Shown: positions 24,449 to 36,819, counted from the stretch's first letter. The stretch: 64,000 nucleotides of DNA from Sambucus nigra (GCA_949130495.1 OX422211.1:532056017-532120016), one strand, 5' to 3'. The notes: generated by a model not told the origin, from the letters alone. Numbers and translations are program-made.

Positions 24449-24517
<69 letters not shown>
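24449..24517. repeat. TA microsatellite
   Basis: About 34 TA units lie directly to the left of the Tat-like LTR. The 24274-24639 minus-strand open frame is a translation of this array and not a gene. Confidence 0.95.
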
Positions 24518-24522
<5 letters not shown>

Positions 24523-24559
24523 CAGACACCACATTCTAGGACCCCCTAAGTCTCTCCTT

Positions 24560-25420
24560 AGACTCCTAGCACTTTCCCCTTCCATCGCAAACCTAGGTCG
24601 CACTACGAGTACCGATCTAGGGACCATTGGGTGCCCCATTTGGCTCCGGTCAACTCTTTCGTCAGAGTGAAAACTCTTTAAATCTTTGAAGGGCTACGAA
24701 TACCCTTTCTAACGGTCTACCCCCATGCACGAATCAACATAACGGTTTGGACGAACGGACCATTCCACTATCAAAAATTGATTCAGAGGCCATCGGGTGC
24801 TCCCAGGCCCCAAATTGACCCCAATCAACTTCACCGTTAGAGCGAAAGATCTTTGAATCTTCGAAGGACACTGAAACCTCTTTCCAGCGGTCTACCCCGT
24901 GCATGAAACAGCATAACCGTTTGGACGAATGATCATTTTTCCCCCAAAAATTGATTCGGAGGGCGTTCCCGAACTCCGTTTGACCAAAGTTAATTCTTCA
25001 TCTCGAATAAGACTGAATGAATCTTCGAAGGGCACTAAATACCCTTTCTAACAATCCACCCCATGCGCGATTCTCACCTACGATACGGATGAACGATCCG
25101 TTTTACTCTGAGAGGTCATCGGGCACTTTCGAGCCCCTATTGACCAAGATCAACTCTACGAACCGAGCGAAACTCTTTGGAATGTGTAAGTACATCTCCT
25201 AACCTTTCCAATGGTCCACCCTGTACACGATTCTAACTTACCATAAGAATGAATGATCCATTTGCGTCCGGAAATCTTCTGTCCAAAGGACCTACGTGCA
25301 TTTTTTAACCACATTTGACCCAAGGTACTCTCGAAGGCCTCTAAAATACCTTTCTAACGGTATGCCCCGTGCGTGATTCGGATCAACGATTTGTGCAATA
25401 CAGTCATTTTTCCAGAAGAG
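24560..25420. repeat. Five diverged tandem units in the Tat-like LTR
   Basis: Phrases of the type 'tttctaacggtctacccc...tgcacgatt' recur at about 24702, 24878, 25043, 25199 and 25350, each preceded by 'ctt(c/t)gaagggc'. The period is roughly 150-176 bases and shortens toward the promoter. Confidence 0.75.
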
Positions 25421-25485
25421 TCTGCATGAGACTCCCAATTGGCAGGTTCTGAACCCTGCCTATCGGCACAGTGTCAAGGGTGACC

Positions 25486-25519
25486 TGCCAATTGGCACCC
25501 CTCTTTTGCCCTATAAATA
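25486..25519 (+). promoter_or_regulatory. LTR promoter: palindrome plus TATA box
   Basis: TGCCAATTGGCA (25486-25497), 14 bases, then TATAAATA (25512-25519). A related half-module, 'ccaattgg' at 25435 and 'tatcggca' at 25461, lies just upstream. The same palindrome-14/15-TATA layout recurs on the minus strand at 36713-36679. Confidence 0.7.
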
Positions 25520-26678
25520 GGGGCCATAAACTCATTCCCAGGACAGAAAAATCCATCAGCATCAGTGATCTCAGCAACATTCTCTCGAAATCAACAAAGT
25601 TCCATATGAGAAATCACATTCAAGCCTAAATACCCATCCTTTTCAAAAAAAAATTTGCAAATATCCTTCTCTCTCATCAACATCCATCAACCTTCAAAGG
25701 ATTTCATTTAAGATCCAAGCTCAACCTCCAAAGAAGTTCCAACCCGTTCTCCCTCTCTTTTAAATCTCTTTCTTTTTGCATAAATTACTTTAGATTCATA
25801 ATGTAGTTTCACCTTAGTTCATACACATTAACATCTACGCTTTTATTAGTATATTGCACATACTTTATTTTTCATAAAAGCCCAAAAATAAATAAAAGAG
25901 GGTTACACCCGTAAATTCTGAACAAAATTATTCACCACACTTTTTTCAAAACTAAAAACACCCTTTTTCGTTCGAATCTGTGGGATAAACCCCACCCCTA
26001 TTCCATATTCGAACGACGTGGACTTTGATTCCTTTATAGGCTACGCAGGCATCTCGAATTAAAATTCGAGACTTGAGTCCAACTTTTCAATTTTTCAATT
26101 TCTTTCATTTTCAAAATTTCTCAAAATTCCTTATTTTCATAATTATTATACATATATTATGCTTGTTCGCGTCTCATCCCACATATATTATTGTTTCCCA
26201 ATAACAATCAATATCTCGATGAATGCTCATATTCTATCTTCTACATTTTTACTATTTTGGGAACATTCTTATGGATGACCTCACCCTATCTTTTCCATGG
26301 TATGGGTCGAACGATTCCAATCTCCTTTATATAAACACATGCACACATTTCATGGGAATAAAGGAAAATATAAACATTTCCCCATGGGAGACCAAAAGGG
26401 CGGGATGGGTGCCTAACACCTTCCTATTAGCCCCCAGACCTTAGATCTATTAGTTTCGCATGCATCAGTTTGTCCTTGATGCCGCTCTCTCGAAGTGGCA
26501 GCATATTCTTTTACCTATTTTGAGAAAAATAGGCTGGAGACTCTATCCCTTTAAAGTCACCCCACACTGAAGACGACTGAAGCCCCCTTTTCAAAGAGAA
26601 GGGTGTGAGACCGCGATGTTGTTCTTTCTCGAGGGATCCTCCTCCTCCCCCCGAACGCCATGCCCGGGATGGCCACAG

Positions 26679-26696
26679 TGGCGACTCTGCTGGGGA
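26679..26696 (+). promoter_or_regulatory. Tat/Ogre-type primer binding site
   Basis: tggcgactctgctgggga lies one base after the LTR end. This is the sequence type used by Ogre/Tat elements, reported to match an arginine tRNA. I could not check the tRNA match. Confidence 0.75.
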
Positions 26697-28099
26697 TTTT
26701 TTTTTAAGAGGGCTAGACTCTATTTACATCGGTGTTTTATTTTCTTGTATATACCCTTTTTTGCATGTTCCCCAGTTTATTCATATGTACCTCATGCTTA
26801 TGCTACTATTCACACACTTGTATAAGATTATCCATGTACGCTTCACACCACTTGCACCTAGGATCACATATATCTACAAGTTGCACACATAACTTAGAAA
26901 TCCATGCCTAGGTATCACCAACACACACCTCCACATGTATATATCCATGCTCACTTATCACACACTCACTTATAGATAGTTACACATCACTTATTCATGC
27001 TTGGTATAGCTCTACTATTGGTACTTGTACTTTGCTCCCTGTTTGGCATGATCAAGAAAAATATACTCTCTCTATAAGATACTAATAAAAGAATCATGCA
27101 TGATTCACACGACATCACCAAAGAGCATTGTTATTGACCAAATTTTTTCCCGTAACTGGAGAGTCACTTCGTGATGGTGCTGGTCCGGCAGGGCACAGTT
27201 AACCTAAGTGATATGACTCTCTCCTTCCATTTGCCAAGTACCTTCGACTTATATCGAACGGTTCCACGGCATTGTAACACCTGATCGAAGTCATGACGGG
27301 AGGTATATCGTAGGGAACTCATTCACGTACGTCGAGTATATCAAAATCGCTCTCACGCATATCGTCCCCACAAGGTATATAGTGAGGCAATTCACGTACA
27401 CTCAGTTATATCAAATGGCTTGTCCACACGTACCGATTGCACTCAACAGTAAGACGTATATCGTGGAAGTCACGCCAAAGGGGGGAACCCTTTCCAATTC
27501 ACCCAACCAACTGCATACCCGCCTATAGGTGTCAAGCCTAGTACACACATGTTAGATTGTCGATTTCGACCTGAAACTCTGTCAAAATTACAGGTCAGCC
27601 TGCCGCCCAAATTTTTTCATAATTTTAAAATGGGACCCTACCCGTGAGCCTGGTTACAAGTCTAACCTTAGCTTTACATATGTTGCAAACCCAATTTTTC
27701 TAGGCTCGGGTCCCTTCTGGCATTTCATTTTGCATTTAGGTGAATTTAATACAAGTGAGAACCTAATAAACATAATAATCATGCTGACAACCATCTCTCG
27801 TCTTTTCCTCTTTCCTTTTTTCATCAAAAATACCAAAAATATTTTCCCTCCTTTTCCTTCAAAACAAAATAAAAAAACATTGTCGTCTTCATCTTCTCCA
27901 AAAATGTCAAAAATATTTTCCTCCTTTTCCAAAAATAATAAATTCCCCTTTTTTGAAAATAAAATTCCAATTTTTCTCTTTCTCAGGTCGATCACATACC
28001 CTTGGCCTGGCTCCCTATTAGCTTCGATCTTTAGTCGAACCACACCGAAGTTCTGTCAATCCCCTTACTTCCTCTGAGTTCGAGACTCACCCACCTTCC
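26697..28099 (+). other. Tat-like leader region
   Basis: A long untranslated leader of 1.4 kb. Between 27230 and 27480 short phrases such as 'tatatcgt...ggaactcattcacgta' recur three times in diverged form. A Ser/Lys-rich low-complexity stretch follows. No convincing gene; opposing open frames at 27654-28077 are both low-complexity. Confidence 0.55.
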
Positions 28100-29950
28100 A
28101 TGGAGAACACGGATCAAGTGCTGAATGTACAGCCGGGTTTGTTGACATTTCTGCCTCAATTGACTACCAAAATTGACAACCTTCAAACCGAGGTTCATGA
28201 GATGCAAAAAAATTGGGTCGCTGTCCCCAAGGATCCCGAGGTCATTTTTCCTTGCGCTATGGGTCTGCCTGCACCCGAGCCAATCTGGGTTCCTAAAGAA
28301 TACCATCATGCTCCTTGGGCTCATCCTGTTAATGGGTCGCTGCCAGTCCAGCTTCCCATGCCAAACCTTGCTCAGACCGAGGCTAATTTACCCGTAACTA
28401 TTGACCCAAAAGAAGAAGAACTGAACAAGGTCAAGGAAGACCTCAAGATGCTAACCAAGAAATTTGACCAAGTCATAATCTCTAGGAACTACATGGACTA
28501 CACCCACGTGTCTCCCTATCATAAATCCATGTTACCAGAAAAATTCAAGATTCCCAATATCGAGAAGTTTGGAGGCAGTGGACCCCCGATCGTTCATCTT
28601 CGTAGCTATCAGCGAGCCATGACTCTCCCAGGGGTTTTCGAAGAAAAAATAGCTCAGATGTTTCAGCAGACTTTGAAAGATAGCGCCCTCCATTGGTTCC
28701 TATCCCTTGAAGAATCTAGAATTCGTAGTTGGGAAGACATTGCTTGTGAGTTCATTTCACAGTAAAAGTACAACGAGGAGCTACAGGTTACCCTCCGTGA
28801 CTTAGAGCTATTTAAATAGAATAGTGGGGAATCAGTGAGTAACTTCATAGTAAGATGGAGAGAAAAATCAGTTATCATAACTAATCGGCCTTCCGAAGAA
28901 GAAAAAGTCAGTATTGTGAAGAAGAACTTTCTACCTAATATTCAAGCAATAATGGGAGGACAATATTACCCTCACTTTCGAGCTCTCCGAGAAGCAGGAG
29001 TAGAAATAGAAGAAGGCCTTGCCAAGATGAAAGTTGAACCAAAGAAAATTTCTGAACAGTTTTCTCCTAGAAAGTTTAAAAAGCCTATCGGTACCGCAGT
29101 TTCTACTATCAACGACATCTCTCAGCATGTCGCTTTCTAGGCACCAGAAAGTCTCCCAAACCCAATCTAAAAGGAATATACCGAGCTTCATGCTCCTCTC
29201 TCCAAAGTCTACCGGGCCCTCTTAAATCGAAACCTAATCAAACTCTTGGACCCTCGTCCGTTACCAAATCCACTTTCGAAGAATTTCAAACCTGATGCCC
29301 ATTTTGACAATCACCAAACTGCTGGCCATACAACATACCAATGTTTACATATCCAAAACACAATCCAAAGCCTAATTGACTGGGGTATCATCGCCCCACC
29401 GGCCAATCCTAAACCAAACACTACCCATAATCCACTCCCAAATCATGCGAATGCCATCTTCCTAGAAGAAGACTCAGAACTCGACCCATCTTCCCAAATC
29501 ATGCCAAGTAAATCACCAGTCATACCCATATACTCTCCTAAACCTCTCCAAACATGCCCATATTTTATCTTACACCCTACCAACCTTGTCGATCAAACCT
29601 TATCACTCCTCACCCGAGCATGCATCGTTATCTGTACCCCTTCTGGAGGTAAAGATATGGAATTATCCTAAGTGTTGAACCAACTCCTAGAGTTTGAGCT
29701 GAAATCACCCTCTCAGATGACCATCGATTGTCAGAGATTCAGAGGGTTATTCTTAAAATCTCAAAAATGGGCCCGAGAGTCAGACAACTTGCTAGTGCCA
29801 GCCGACGAAGTCAGTCTAGATGACCTGGTCCAGATCATGGTAAATTTATTTCGACAGACTGGTGGTATTTGTAGTATACCTAAACTGCTTGATGCTTTGA
29901 AATTACAAATGGCGCCTAGTCCCTTCAGTCATTCATTTCCCCACTGAATG
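28100..29950 (+). pseudogene. Tat/Ogre-like gag
   Basis: A single frame from MENTDQVLNVQPG at 28100 to about 29947 is broken only by five or six single stops (28763, 28817, 29138, 29168, 29669). Family features in order: a coiled-coil-like N-terminal part, KFKIPNIEKFGGSGPPIVHL, then FQQTLKDSALHWFLSLEES, IRSWEDIACEFISQ (the retrotransposon gag core), later FSPRKFKKPIG, and HFDNHQTAGHTTYQC, a CxxH-type zinc motif whose first Cys appears lost. DLIxxG-like QSLIDWGIIAPP follows. The single-frame preservation over 1.8 kb contrasts with the heavily shifted element B. Confidence 0.88.
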
Positions 29951-31215
29951 GGAAGAATTATATGAAGACGACATGAAAGTTGTAGAGTGTATTGACTTTG
30001 CATGGATAGATAATATCATTTTGACTGGATGGGGAGACGATTCTGAAGATTCAGATGAAAAGCCAGATTCAGGAACGACTAGTCTGATAGCCAACCTATA
30101 CGGAGTAATATCATCTGAGGATATTCTAGGAGAGGTCAGCCAGGTATCTAAGAAACCTGATATCGATGCAGAAATATGGTTTCTATTTTTCTACTCTTCC
30201 GTGAACCACATGACCAGGTCGGGGAGACAGTACCAGAACTCAAACTTACAATCATCAACAAGCGATGAAGGGAAAGGTGTTGAGAATATCCCTATATCAA
30301 AAATGACTCTTGAACAAAGTAAGGTTCTTGATCAACTGAAGAAGACCCAAAGTAACATCACTCTATGGGGACTTTTCATGTTTTCCCAACTACACCGAAA
30401 TGCCTTAATCAAGCTATATACAGGACCCACAGTTCCTCCCTCTACCACACCAGAAAAAGCAGTGAACTTAGTTAGATCCTTTACCTTTACCCAAATGCTC
30501 TCCTTTTTTAAAGAATAAATCCCTAAGATTTTTCCCAACCACAATCATGCTCTCAATATCTCTGTTGAAGTCATGGGGAAAATTGTCCCCCTCTCACTCG
30601 TCGACAACGGATCATCTCTGAATGTGTGGCTATTGAGAACCCTCAATTGTTTGGGATTGAAAGTGAGTGACCTTTCTCCAACCTCTATTGTCGTGCGTGC
30701 CTACGACAATACCCGCCGAGAAGTAATGAGATCTATCAAGTTCACAATAGGGGTTGGCCCTATAAATTCTATTGTTGAATTCCAAGTCATCGATATCCAT
30801 GCCTATTTCAATCTACTCTTCGGATGATTGTGGTTCCACAACATCAAAGGGGCGTCTTCTTTCCTTCATCATAAATTGAAGTTCTTTGTCAAAAGAGAAG
30901 TTATCAGCATCTTGGGAGACAGCGACAACACTAAGAATGCTAGCACTAGTAATCCAGTACTCGAGATACAACAAGGGGTGAACGATATGCTGCTATCAGG
31001 CTTCCAAGTCTAACCACTCCTACTCCCAGCAGGAGACAACTTCAAAGACAGGGTTTGTCCAGAATATGATCCTTATGGAAACGTTAACGTAATACAAATG
31101 TTCAAGAATATGCACTTAATGCTCGGACTGGGGCTAGGGCAAAGACAACAAGGAATAATTGAACCTATTGTGTTGAAGGAGGCCTTCTTTCCTTGTGGCT
31201 TGAGCTATTAACCAT
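29951..31215 (+). pseudogene. Tat/Ogre-like protease with G-patch-like tail
   Basis: A frameshift at about 29950-29970 links gag to this part. MTRSGRQYQ at about 30210 and LHRNALIKLYTGPTVPPST at about 30393 are typical of the Ogre-type gag-protease spacer. The protease has SLVDNGSSLNVWLLRTL (active site D-N/G-G-S) and VVRAYDNTRREVM, then IVEFQVIDIHAYFNLLFG, all family hallmarks; the Asp is kept. Stops fall at 30516, 30825 and 31011. The end, LMLGLGLGQRQQGIIEPI, resembles the glycine-rich G-patch-like segment that follows the Ogre protease. Homology ends near 31215 and no reverse transcriptase follows. Confidence 0.85.
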
Positions 31216-32616
31216 AAGAAAAGAACTTATATTGATCCGTCAGCCTCGACTAAGGAGAAAGTTATAATGCGCCAAAACTATCACAGTAGATTCCTTAAAC
31301 AGAAGATTCATCAAAGAGGGTGAAGATTTCCCCTTCTGCGGATTCCCTTAGCCTTGATATGACCCTATAGACAAAAGGATAAAACCAGTAATGGAGATCT
31401 ATTTTTAAGATAGCTACTCGGGGGCTGAGAGTTCCCAATACTGTGTATAACCACTCACTGAAGATACCATAGCTGATGCTAGGGATTATGAGGATAGAAA
31501 CTTTGAGGACTCTTTCAACTTGCAGATACTGGGGCTGGCACTCTGCATAATCCACTCAGGGAATACATCATCTGATCCATCCTACCTCAATAAAGATACT
31601 GATACACCTCTTCTCAACTGTCATGCTGCACCTATGCCACATGTTTAATAGGTAATTTATTTTCGAAAAATATTTTTCAAAATGAAACATTATTTTTATC
31701 AATAAATTCCAAAAATAATTTTAAAATAAGAATTTTAATTTTAGCAAAAATTAATTCAAATTATACTTTATTAAAATGTTTTAGACAACCAATGACATTA
31801 ACATAAATAATATATGCATGAGTGCTGAATGTGTCAAGTGCAAATGTGTAACCACACGTGAATACCTTTACTCGGATATGTCGTGTAGAGTCAAAGCATG
31901 TTAAGTCGTCGAGTAACGTTGTTTGATGTACCAAGTAGAAGGTTTGTACTAAAAAATGTGTTTTGACATAATATCTAAATTAGTTGAAAGGCCTAAATAA
32001 TCTAGACTCAAGTAAGTCAAAGATTTAGGGTGTTTCAGCATCTAGTCAACCTGGACCATGTTAAGAAATTCTACCCCTTAGTCCGAAATCTCAGCACGCT
32101 AGGACTCTTATCATCTCTCTTTTATTCTAAAAAGAAATCTCTTCTTTTCCCCCTACCCAGAACTACGTGGTCCTAATCCTCTAAAAACATTTTCAAAAAT
32201 GAATGTCAAAATTTTTCAAAACCCTCAGAGGTACGTAGGTAGCTAATTCGCTTCACATGAGCGCGGCCTCCCTTCTTTTTCACAAAATGCTATTCTTTTC
32301 TTATCCACGAGAACAACAGTTCATTTTTACATATACATGAACAAAAGGATTATGTACGCCTTAGCGATTAGTATAGATAATTCAAAATGCAAAAAGTCAA
32401 CAAGATGCAATACTAGATGATCAAAAACTTATTTATTTCATTATCTGAAATTTTCGTACGATTACATTGGCATAAGGAGTCAAACGACTTCCTTGACCAA
32501 CACTACACCTACTAAAAAAACAAATAATAACAAGCTCCACTACTCCCAAAAAATCAAACCCAAATTATTCCCACAAAGCATAAAACCATACCTATTACAA
32601 GAAGCTCCACAAAGCC
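31216..32616. other. Non-coding spacer where RT/RNase H/integrase would be expected
   Basis: I looked in all frames for RT, RNase H and integrase motifs (KxDL, FxDD, YTD, HPQxDG) and saw none. 31216-31640 may be a decayed protease-RT linker. From 31660 the sequence is AT-rich. Minus-strand sequence near 32620 is already the tail of the antisense gene. Confidence 0.55.
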
Positions 32617-33905
32617 CTACCCGCAGCTGCTAGAGGAACCAGCACCATCATCACCTGCATCTTGGTCTCCCCAAACCTCACTTGTCTAAATGGAGTATCG
32701 CAGACGCTCCATAGAGCGATAAGCCCGAACTAGCTTGGGATGGACCACAATGCCTCCCTCCATGGTGTCAGATATGGCAAACCACTTCTGACCAGTCTCC
32801 ACACCTAACATCCTGGTCACTACCTTCTTCCACAACCACTTCAAATAGTCCCCGAAAACATGCCAGATTTGCCCAGTAGACTGAGTAGGACGAGTCGATG
32901 GATGATAATTATCCCATAGAGAACCAAGCTGCATGCGCATACGCTCTGTCAGGTCCTCCATAGGAAAGAATTTTAGTGTCTACGGTGGCACAATTTACTT
33001 CCAGCCATATTGGCGCAACAGCCGCCAGGGAAAGTAAAAGGAGGCCTACCTAAGGCCAACCAGTCTGATGTACTGATACTCTTCAAGCTCCAGAATGGTC
33101 AACAACTCCCCATACTAAAGAATAGACCAGCGTAAGCCTCGAGCCCCATGCTCTACAAACTAGTTCCCCCAACTCTCAATGTCGAGGCCTACACTAATGA
33201 AATAGCACGAGAAGAAGTTTGGAACTGTCGAAAAAGGATACTCATGTGGGACCGCCATACGAAACCTCTCTGATAGCCACATAAATAGCATTAGAAGGTT
33301 ACCCCTCAGAAAGTCAAAATGACCCTCCCGTGAGGCATCCAGGACATTCAAAGTCTCTACCAATATCATCGCCGCTTGATTGCGATGGTACAATATCCAA
33401 GAAATAATGGCAGCCAGTTGGGGGTCCACCAGCATCTCCCCAGCCACCAAAAGAACTGTATAAATAATGCCTAAGATGACAAACCCTATATACCCATCAT
33501 CACCTACATCATGCGAATGCAGAACTGCAATACCGCCGAAAGGGAAATTATTCCCCCCGTAACCAAGGGCCTGGCCGTCGAAGGCGAAATATGAAAAAGC
33601 CCAGCTAATAATTCCTTAGGAGAACGGGAAAACTCAAGCATCACCGCAACAACGCTGGGATTTATCACCAGCATGGAAGAAAATTCCTCGTAGTTAGGAC
33701 AAATCTCATCCAACCCGAAGAAGAAGACATAATCCTCGGGATACCAAAACTCGACAGTCGCCATCAGCATGTTCCACTCAATGGTCCAGTTGCGCCACAA
33801 AGAGACTCACCGCATGTCAAAGGCGTCATAATCAACATTATAAGAACACAGTGCTTCTAAGGCGTTGAGGTAGTTAGCAAACTCAGTGCTACCAGAGAGA
33901 GCCAT
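32617..33905 (-). pseudogene. Antisense extra ORF, DUF7745 / plant mobile domain-like
   Basis: The start MALSGSTEFANYL at 33905 follows a TATA box by 88 bases. NMLMATVEFWYPEDYVFFFG and LDEICPNYEEFSSMLVINP match the layout 'FW-P...F-F...E-x-C/T-P-T-x-EE' found in DUF7745 and plant mobile domain proteins. FDFLRGNLLMLFMWLSERF and, in another frame, YQYIRLVGLRQASFYFPWRL are further family blocks. A TGA after 32 codons, stops near 33500 and frameshifts near 33100 and 33000 disable it. It ends after a Gly/Ser-rich tail (GDDGAGSSSSCG) at 32617. Such ORFs are known in Tat/Ogre elements, with unknown role. Here it lies opposite to gag. Confidence 0.7.
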
Positions 33906-33992
33906 CTTACAAGACTAAGAGATAGTAAGCAAGTAAGAATGTGGAAAATGGAGAAAGTGAAAGTGTGAGGAGAAAAGCCCAATCCATACCCC

Positions 33993-34000
33993 CTTTTATA
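33993..34000 (-). promoter_or_regulatory. TATA box of the antisense DUF7745-like gene
   Basis: The minus strand reads TATAAAAG followed by GGGGTATGG, 88 bases before the ATG. A GCCGATCGGC palindrome lies at 34125-34134, 125 bases upstream. Confidence 0.55.
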
Positions 34001-34470
34001 CTTGGAAACTCTCAAGCCAAGACAAGGAACCCTGCAGAAATTGGAGAAAAACTTGCCCCACCAAGTACCAAGCAATTGAATAAAGTGCAATCAAAGCCTT
34101 GGATTGATTGGACTGGACTGACATGCCGATCGGCCACCCCCTATTTTGGGAAAATCCCTTTTTTTCCTATTTTCCCAAGATAAAAAATAAAAAAACAATA
34201 AAACTAATTTTTATCTTAAAGAAATTCAGAATTTCCTTTATACTTTTACTAAACTCTTTCTAAATAAAGTCCTTCTTAAATCAATCTTCAAAATTCTTTT
34301 TACGGTCTCAGCAGAAAAGTAAAAAGAGCATGTGCATTAATCACTAAACAAGAAAATTAACAAAAAATTTCGTTCTTCATTTGCATATATTTTGCTATGT
34401 TACATTAACATTTTGCAGGAAACGCAGAAAAAACAACGTGACTCGGCACGAACCCAATTTCTCTCTCTCT

Positions 34471-36594
34471 CTAAGATCCCCCATCCCTGTAGCGCGCCCT
34501 CTTCCCCCTGCGGCTAGACGACGTACCACCACTTCTAGAGCCAGACCCATCCCCCAATGAGGCAGATGACACCAAGGAAGAAGGGACCGAAACTGCCTCA
34601 CTAATATGAGCAGTTGCAAAAGATATCCAATCCCTGATGTCCTTCAACCAAGTGGTCGAGACACTGATATGATGTGAGGAAGAATGGAAAAGATCAAATC
34701 AGTCAAGCATAAGAAAAAAAAGAAATTAAGGAAATAAAAAAAAGACATACTGCGGGCCTAAGGACATCCTCTGTCAGACCCAACTCCTCTGGGTCCATCG
34801 CATGAGGGTGATGCGGTAGACGCATAAATCCCCCATTAGCTCATCAAAGGTTATTGCTAGGAGAATGCAATCGCACAAAAGAAGGCCTTGAAGTCATTGT
34901 CGCCGCCCTGACATAGCCACACCGCCTGGGTTATGAGAGGACCCCACCTACCGACTCGAGCCCTCTTTAAGGAGAAGCATCACATCATATATGCTGGGGG
35001 AATTAGCTAACTCGTGATGAAGTCCAGATAGTCGCTCATCGCCACTATGATGGTATACAAGGAGAAGTCTCTCCTATCATCGCAGCCACCCAGGCATCAT
35101 CAAACATCTCCAGTACGCGCCTCATGAACTTAGGAGGCCTCACCGATGGAACCGCAACCTCGTCCTCCACAATCTGTTGGACTTCCTTCTCCCTAAGATA
35201 CCAGGAGTATCCAAACTCATGCGCCAGTAGGCACCGCATTTGTGCAAGTCCCCCAGTCACCCCAGTGTGCTGAATAGCCGTCCCCCAGGGATAAAAGGTC
35301 ACCTGTAAATCCCCAGCCAAAGTGAAGGATCAGTATCAATAAAATGGCATCAAAGGAAAAGAACCGTCTCAAGGATAAAAGAATGCTTACCCGCTCGCTC
35401 ATCAGGCCATTCAAAACCTGACGCACTGACTTTAGATAGAGGTTCTTTTTCGATTGCCAATTAGACCTCCACCATCGGAACATCCGGAAGAATTCCCCAA
35501 TGGAGTCATCCTTCAAAGAAATTAGTTGGGTGTTCAACCCAATCACATCGTAGAACCACGTCTGCACAGGACAAGGATCATCATTCAAGAAATCAAAAAG
35601 TTCATGAATGGAAAATGAGAATGCATAAAGAAAAATGCGCAAAATAAAGAATACCTCCAGGAGATACATGGCCCCAGTAAAAGTCGACCAGTAGCACCGG
35701 CTAAACGCATACAAATAATAATAAAGGGTCGCCGAAGTCAGGCTCCCCCAGTTATAGAAGCGGATGTTCGAAAACACCCTCAGAAATGGCAGAAACCATA
35801 AATGGACGATGTCTCCACTCGTCACCACTAGAAAACCTCCTAACACTAACAAGATAAATAAGCAAGCCATCTGTCGCACCTGCTTCCCATCACTCTCATC
35901 AACCCTCCTCCTCAGTAAAATCTCCCTCAAAGATGACAAGCGGAGGGAATCTCCAGACACTACCCTCTCCACATCACTAAGAGCCTCCGTCACTGCCTCC
36001 AGCATCACCCTCAACGTCCTGTCCACCTCAATCTAGGCACCCTCTCAATCCATCCCCAACAGCTGCTGAATATATAGGGAAGTCACCGGCATCTCCTCAA
36101 ATCCAAAATGGAAGGTGTGGGTAGTGTCCCACCACATCTCTCCTAACGCACATAGAACCGCAGTGGAGCGGGGCATCTCATCCAAAGCTGATGCTAGCCT
36201 CCCCAAACCAGCAGAGGATACCATCCAGTGCACCACAGTAGGAAGGTTCTCCCGAACATCCTTAAGCCCTATCGTGCATGGAGACGTCAGACAGTTAAGA
36301 AATGAAGAAAAGCCTTATCAAATTCAGGAAATAAAGCTATCTCGTCAAGAAAAAAAAAGAAAGGAATGCCAAGAGTCATGCAATACTTACATAGCCACCA
36401 AGGTTCACCACCCTTGCAGAGCGATGATGTAAAGCCTCACGCAGAAGAGTCTGATCATCTGCCACAGGCTCAAATGAGTCGAAAGAATTCTCGCTACCCA
36501 ATGCAAGGGGCACTTTAGCCCTCCGCTCCAACCCTGCCAAGTCATCGGCATTGAGCCATGCCATATGGGTCGCACTTCTTGAGAACTCAGCCAT
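34471..36594 (-). pseudogene. Antisense plant mobile domain (PMD-like) gene with introns
   Basis: The ATG at 36594 (MAEFSRSATHMAWLNADDLAG) is followed by exons with MWWDTTHTFHFGFEEMPVTS (the F-F...GEM-x-T block of PMD), then KQVRQMACLFILLVLGGFLV, VHLWFLPFLRVFSNIRFYNW and GSLTSATLYYYLYAFSRC, the canonical PMD helix block. Introns with good sites: donor GTAAGT near 36390, 35562-35654 (GTATTC...GTGCAG), 35303-35390 (GTAAGC...TTACAG), and a further one near 34690-34750. A Ser/Gly/Arg-rich tail ends at a TAG at 34471. Two premature stops near 36035-36045 and others near 34900 disable it. PMD is found in MAIN-type host proteins and transposon-derived genes. Confidence 0.78.
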
Positions 36595-36678
36595 TTTGAA
36601 TGTTAGGATGATTTGCAGAGGTTTATAGCAGAAGAAAAGAAGTTAGAAAGCTGTGAAAAATGAGGAGAACCCACCCCC

Positions 36679-36714
36679 TTTTTATAGGATGCTAAGGGTC
36701 ATGCCGATCGGCAT
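36679..36714 (-). promoter_or_regulatory. Antisense promoter: 14-base palindrome plus TATA box
   Basis: ATGCCGATCGGCAT (36701-36714) is a perfect palindrome. On the minus strand 15 bases separate its TGCCGATCGGCA core from TATAAAAA (36686-36679), which lies 85 bases before the PMD-like ATG. The layout matches that of the sense LTR promoter at 25486-25519. Confidence 0.65.
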
Positions 36715-36819
36715 CCCTCTCCACCCACAGATTGGCACTGGGCATTTTACCTGCTCGAGGTATCCCAAAAGTTCATACCAATGTCGGTGCTCCTTCATCC
36801 ATGCCGGTCCCAAAAGTCC

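Larger units (their letters stand above)
24517..26677 (+). repeat. Tat-like 5' LTR, about 2.16 kb
   Basis: It starts tgtatgcagacaccacattc and ends ggatggccaca just before the primer site. Five diverged tandem units of 150-176 bp fill 24560-25420. A TATA box lies at 25512. The part from 26069 to the end is duplicated at 36820-37452. The exact 5' boundary rests on the TG and on the adjacent atata and is less certain than the 3' end. Confidence 0.7.

Noticed and set aside
24274..24639. Open frame of 121 codons on the minus strand
   Set aside because: It is mostly a translation of the TA microsatellite (Ile-Tyr repeats). The frames at 37802-38077, 11617-11892 and 48361-48726 are the same kind of artefact.
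26605..26892. Two overlapping plus-strand frames at the end of the Tat-like LTR
   Set aside because: They cross the LTR end and the primer binding site and have no domain. They are chance frames.
32617..36594. Reading the DUF7745-like and PMD-like genes as the usual 5' ORF1 of an Ogre element
   Set aside because: Ogre ORF1 lies between the 5' LTR and gag in sense orientation. Here both genes lie after the protease and in antisense, each with its own TATA box.
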